Assembly: GCA_903904765.1 (NCBI GenBank)
Contig: CAIVEA010000799.1
Location: 1 to 6,752, forward strand
Reading direction: 5' to 3'
DNA: 6,752 nucleotides
Source of the DNA: an uncultured Chloroflexota bacterium
GTDB taxonomy: Bacteria > Chloroflexota > Anaerolineae > Aggregatilineales > Phototrophicaceae
Part shown: positions 5,020 to 6,752 of the stretch, one piece after another
How the letters are laid out: each line of letters opens with the position of its first letter
Numbering within the stretch: position 1 is the first letter of the stretch
Position numbers and translations under genes: made by a program
The notes under the pieces: model-generated
Seen by the model: the letters and a program-made list of their open reading frames with translations, nothing else
Database searches by the model: none
Told to the model about the DNA's origin: nothing

Positions 5020-6213
5020 CTACTCCATCCACACGCGCAGTGAATGGTACTGTCTTGAGTATACCTTAACCCGCGCATTCGGGGTGGTTGGTTGGATCGA
5101 AGGGGTATCAGGGCGGTCTGTGAGCAACAGGCGCATCCGTTCCACACCCGGCTTGCCAGCCTGCCCCCACGAGTCCAGCGCGGAACGCAGCGCCATATAG
5201 GTATCGGCGCTGCCGAAGATATGCACGCGCCCGTTGCCATCATACGGGGCGAAGCTGGCGCTGCCGGGGGCAATCAGGGCGAAACCGCTGCCCTCCATAC
5301 CATACCCTTGCAGGCCATCTATGAACTGATACAGCACGAACGCACAGCCTTCCGGCACGTTCAGTACCAGATACGGCAGGAAACTGCGCCAGTAGCTGGC
5401 GCTATCCAGCGGCATCCCGATGTTGCTGGTTTCCATGTCTTCGTTGAGCAACAGTTGGATGCGTGCTGGATCGAGCTTGCTGATTTCCAGCGAGGACAAC
5501 ACCAGCGAATGCCCCACGCGCACACTGGTGCGTGCTCCGGCGGCCATCCCCCGCGCCGGAATGAACCCGCACGGGATGTTGTTGCGGCTGTACAGGCTGC
5601 CGTCGCCCTGCACCGTGAAGGCAGCGCTGACCTGCATGGTCGCCACCCACAGCGGCACGACCAGCACACCGCTGGCCTTCAACTGCCGCTGCCACGCCAC
5701 CGGCACATCCCACATGGCGGCGGTGCAGATAATCCCGTCATACGAGGCGCGGGGCGCGTAACCCATCGCACCATCGGCCTGCACCACGTTCACCAGCGCA
5801 TGCATGCGGGCGGCTTGCAGGTTGACTTCGGCCTGCTGCGCCATCTGCGGGTCGAGTTCCACTGTGGTGACTGTACCTGTGTCCCCGATCAAATGCTGCA
5901 TAATGGCCGCGTTGTAGCCGCTGCCCGCACCGATCTCCAGCACATTGTCGCCCGCCCGCAACCGCAGTTGGCGCAGCATAAGCGCCATCATGCTGGGTTG
6001 GCTGGACGAACTTAGCACCGTGCCATCGGCATCGCGCTTAATGGCAATCGCCTCGTCCGCATAGGCGCGTTCCGGCGTTTCGTTGGGCAGGAACAGATGG
6101 CGCGGAATCGCTTTGAAGGCCGCTTCTAAGGGCGGGTCGAGCAAATTCTGCTTGCGGAGATGCTCCACCAACGCTAAACGGAGATTGAGCGCCTTGTCGC
6201 GGGCTTCAGCCAT
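5020..6213 (-). CDS. Protein-L-isoaspartate O-methyltransferase-like protein with long C-terminal domain
   Basis: A 397-residue, two-part protein. Residues 1 to about 210 form a PIMT/PCMT-type SAM-dependent methyltransferase: IPRHLFLP (36-43), YADEAIAI (51-58), the Ser-rich substrate loop SSSSQPS (68-74), SAM motif I VLEIGAGSGY (91-100), acidic E119 after the second strand, and QADGAMGY (145-152). Classic PIMT repairs isoaspartyl residues and is only about 210-230 residues long. Here a further 185 or so residues follow, starting near PCGFIPARG (214-222) and containing LDSWGQAGKPG (346-356). The arrangement recalls the two-domain 'FxLD system' PCMT homologues linked to some peptide-maturation clusters, a resemblance from memory rather than a proven match. 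ATG at 6213 overlaps the upstream small gene by 8 bases (ATGGCTGA), implying translational coupling. An in-frame upstream start at 6294 would overlap that gene by nearly 90 bases and adds an Arg-rich, non-family extension. Confidence 0.85.
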   Translation of the reverse strand: MAEARDKALNLRLALVEHLRKQNLLDPPLEAAFKAIPRHLFLPNETPERAYADEAIAIKRDADGTVLSSSSQPSMMALMLRQLRLRAGDNVLEIGAGSGYNAAIMQHLIGDTGTVTTVELDPQMAQQAEVNLQAARMHALVNVVQADGAMGYAPRASYDGIICTAAMWDVPVAWQRQLKASGVLVVPLWVATMQVSAAFTVQGDGSLYSRNNIPCGFIPARGMAAGARTSVRVGHSLVLSSLEISKLDPARIQLLLNEDMETSNIGMPLDSASYWRSFLPYLVLNVPEGCAFVLYQFIDGLQGYGMEGSGFALIAPGSASFAPYDGNGRVHIFGSADTYMALRSALDSWGQAGKPGVERMRLLLTDRPDTPSIQPTTPNARVKVYSRQYHSLRVWME

Positions 6214-6445
6214 ACCACGCCCGCCGCTTACGGAGCGACACACCCGCCTCAGCATCGCTGCGCCGCGCCGTGCGGACGCGCCCTTGCGCGTCAATATGCA
6301 CCTGACCGGCCTGCTGCAAACGAGCGAATTCCTCCGGCGTAATGGCCGGCGCGGGTTCGCCGCCCAGCCGTTCGAGGCGTTCTTCCATCAGGGGCGCATC
6401 ATCCTCGTCATCCTGCGCCGGGGGCTTCGTCGGTATATTGCTCAA
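6206..6445 (-). CDS. Small charged hypothetical protein (79 residues)
   Basis: No family recognised. The product has an acidic, probably disordered N-terminus (QDDEDDAPLMEERLERLGG, 11-29), a short predicted helix around TPEEFARLQQAG (36-47), a hairpin-like VHIDAQGRVRT (49-59), and a basic C-terminus ending RKRRAWYG. It has no cysteine, signal peptide or membrane segment. It starts with TTG at 6445, sharing bases with the upstream TGA (TTGA), and a strong GGAGG sits seven bases upstream, so the rare start is well supported. It ends inside the methyltransferase start (ATGGCTGA). Tight coupling on both sides argues that it is a real gene working with its neighbours. It could be a partner, adaptor or substrate of the E1-like or methyltransferase enzymes; this is inference only. 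Confidence 0.7.
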   Translation of the reverse strand: MSNIPTKPPAQDDEDDAPLMEERLERLGGEPAPAITPEEFARLQQAGQVHIDAQGRVRTARRSDAEAGVSLRKRRAWYG

Positions 6446-6752
6446 GGTGTATCCTCCGATGACTCTTGCAGGCTCAAACCTGTTTCGCGCATCAGGTCAT
6501 CCAGCGAAAGTGCAGGTTGCGAGTCCGTCGAGAGCGCGTTTTGCAGCGCCTCGCCACACACCAGACAGTGCGGGTTACGCTCCACCTCCACCCACAGGGC
6601 GCTGTGGGGTGGGGTGATCTGTCCGGTCAGAATTTCGAGGGCGGTGTTCGCCATAATGACCGTATTTGCCGGCATGTGCTTATACACCGTTGTATCGCGG
6701 AGCAACTCATTCAGCGCCAGATCCGCCTGCGCCGCCGCCACCCGCGCCACAT
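6442..6752 (-). CDS. Probable ThiF/MoeB/E1-like adenylyltransferase, C-terminal fragment
   Basis: The gene runs in from beyond the right edge; 103 codons and the TGA stop are visible. The segment NTVIMANTALEILTGQ (29-44 of the fragment) fits the helix near the end of ThiF/MoeB/HesA proteins (xxxAxEalKxLtG). After it, LWVEVERNPHCLVCG (52-66) fits the closing strand and zinc-binding CxxC of that family (C62, C65); the first CxxC pair normally lies about 70 residues earlier, outside the window. A tail of about 37 residues rich in S, D and E follows. Such enzymes adenylate the C-terminus of ubiquitin-like or sulfur-carrier proteins, or of peptides. The ATP-binding core and any catalytic cysteine are off-window, so subfamily and partner are unknown. 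The stop overlaps the next start by four bases. Moderately confident. Confidence 0.6.
   Translation of the reverse strand, partial: VARVAAAQADLALNELLRDTTVYKHMPANTVIMANTALEILTGQITPPHSALWVEVERNPHCLVCGEALQNALSTDSQPALSLDDLMRETGLSLQESSEDTP
6453..6457 (-). promoter_or_regulatory. Ribosome binding site supporting a TTG start
   Basis: GGAGG on the minus strand lies within the last codons of the E1-like gene, seven bases before TTG at 6445. The ideal spacing is the main evidence that the 79-residue frame is translated. Confidence 0.7.

Noticed and set aside
5092..6015. Open frame of 307 codons on the plus strand opposite the methyltransferase
   Set aside because: His/Arg/Gln/Ala-rich composition without family motifs; the minus-strand frame carries clear PIMT motifs.
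6214..6294. Upstream start for the methyltransferase at 6294
   Set aside because: It would overlap the small gene by nearly 90 bases and adds an Arg-rich segment not seen in PIMT proteins. The ATG at 6213 begins close to where the family normally begins.

Overview
The window is GC-rich bacterial DNA, compactly coded on both strands. The combination of a two-permease CUT1 sugar importer, a Uma2-family nuclease, an isoaspartyl-methyltransferase-like protein with a long C-terminal extension, and intergenic repeats of the CCCTCATCCC...AGGGCGAAGGG type resembles Chloroflexota (Anaerolineae-like) genomes. This placement is an inference from gene style; there is no rRNA or other phylogenetic marker here.

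Layout. The left part (1-2601, plus strand) holds the last 49 codons of a MalF-like sugar ABC permease, then a complete MalG-like permease 16 bases downstream. A 279-base spacer follows, built largely of nested inverted repeats and containing a terminator-like hairpin. After it comes a secreted beta-propeller-like protein with TolB/PD40-type WSPDG motifs. A 77-base spacer with a strong hairpin and a probable extended -10 promoter leads into a Uma2-family protein (2679-3257, plus).

The right part (3254-6752) is entirely on the minus strand. Read 5'->3' from the right edge it contains: the C-terminal 103 codons of a probable ThiF/MoeB/E1-like adenylyltransferase; a 79-residue charged small protein starting at TTG; a two-part protein-L-isoaspartate methyltransferase-like protein; a Nudix CoA diphosphatase (NudL type); a repeat-filled 152-base gap; and a PfkB-family kinase that most resembles pseudouridine kinase (PsuK). 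The first three genes overlap by 4 and 8 bases and are almost certainly translationally coupled. The Nudix gene follows after 42 bases. The PsuK-like gene meets the Uma2 gene tail to tail, with stop codons overlapping by 4 bases.

Functionally, the left genes serve carbohydrate uptake and an unidentified extracytoplasmic role. The right genes look like a housekeeping/repair or protein-modification set: possible isoaspartate methylation, CoA turnover and nucleoside salvage. The least explained part is the coupled trio of E1-like enzyme, tiny charged protein and extended PCMT. The modifying enzymes suggest the small protein could be a partner or substrate, but nothing in the sequence proves it.
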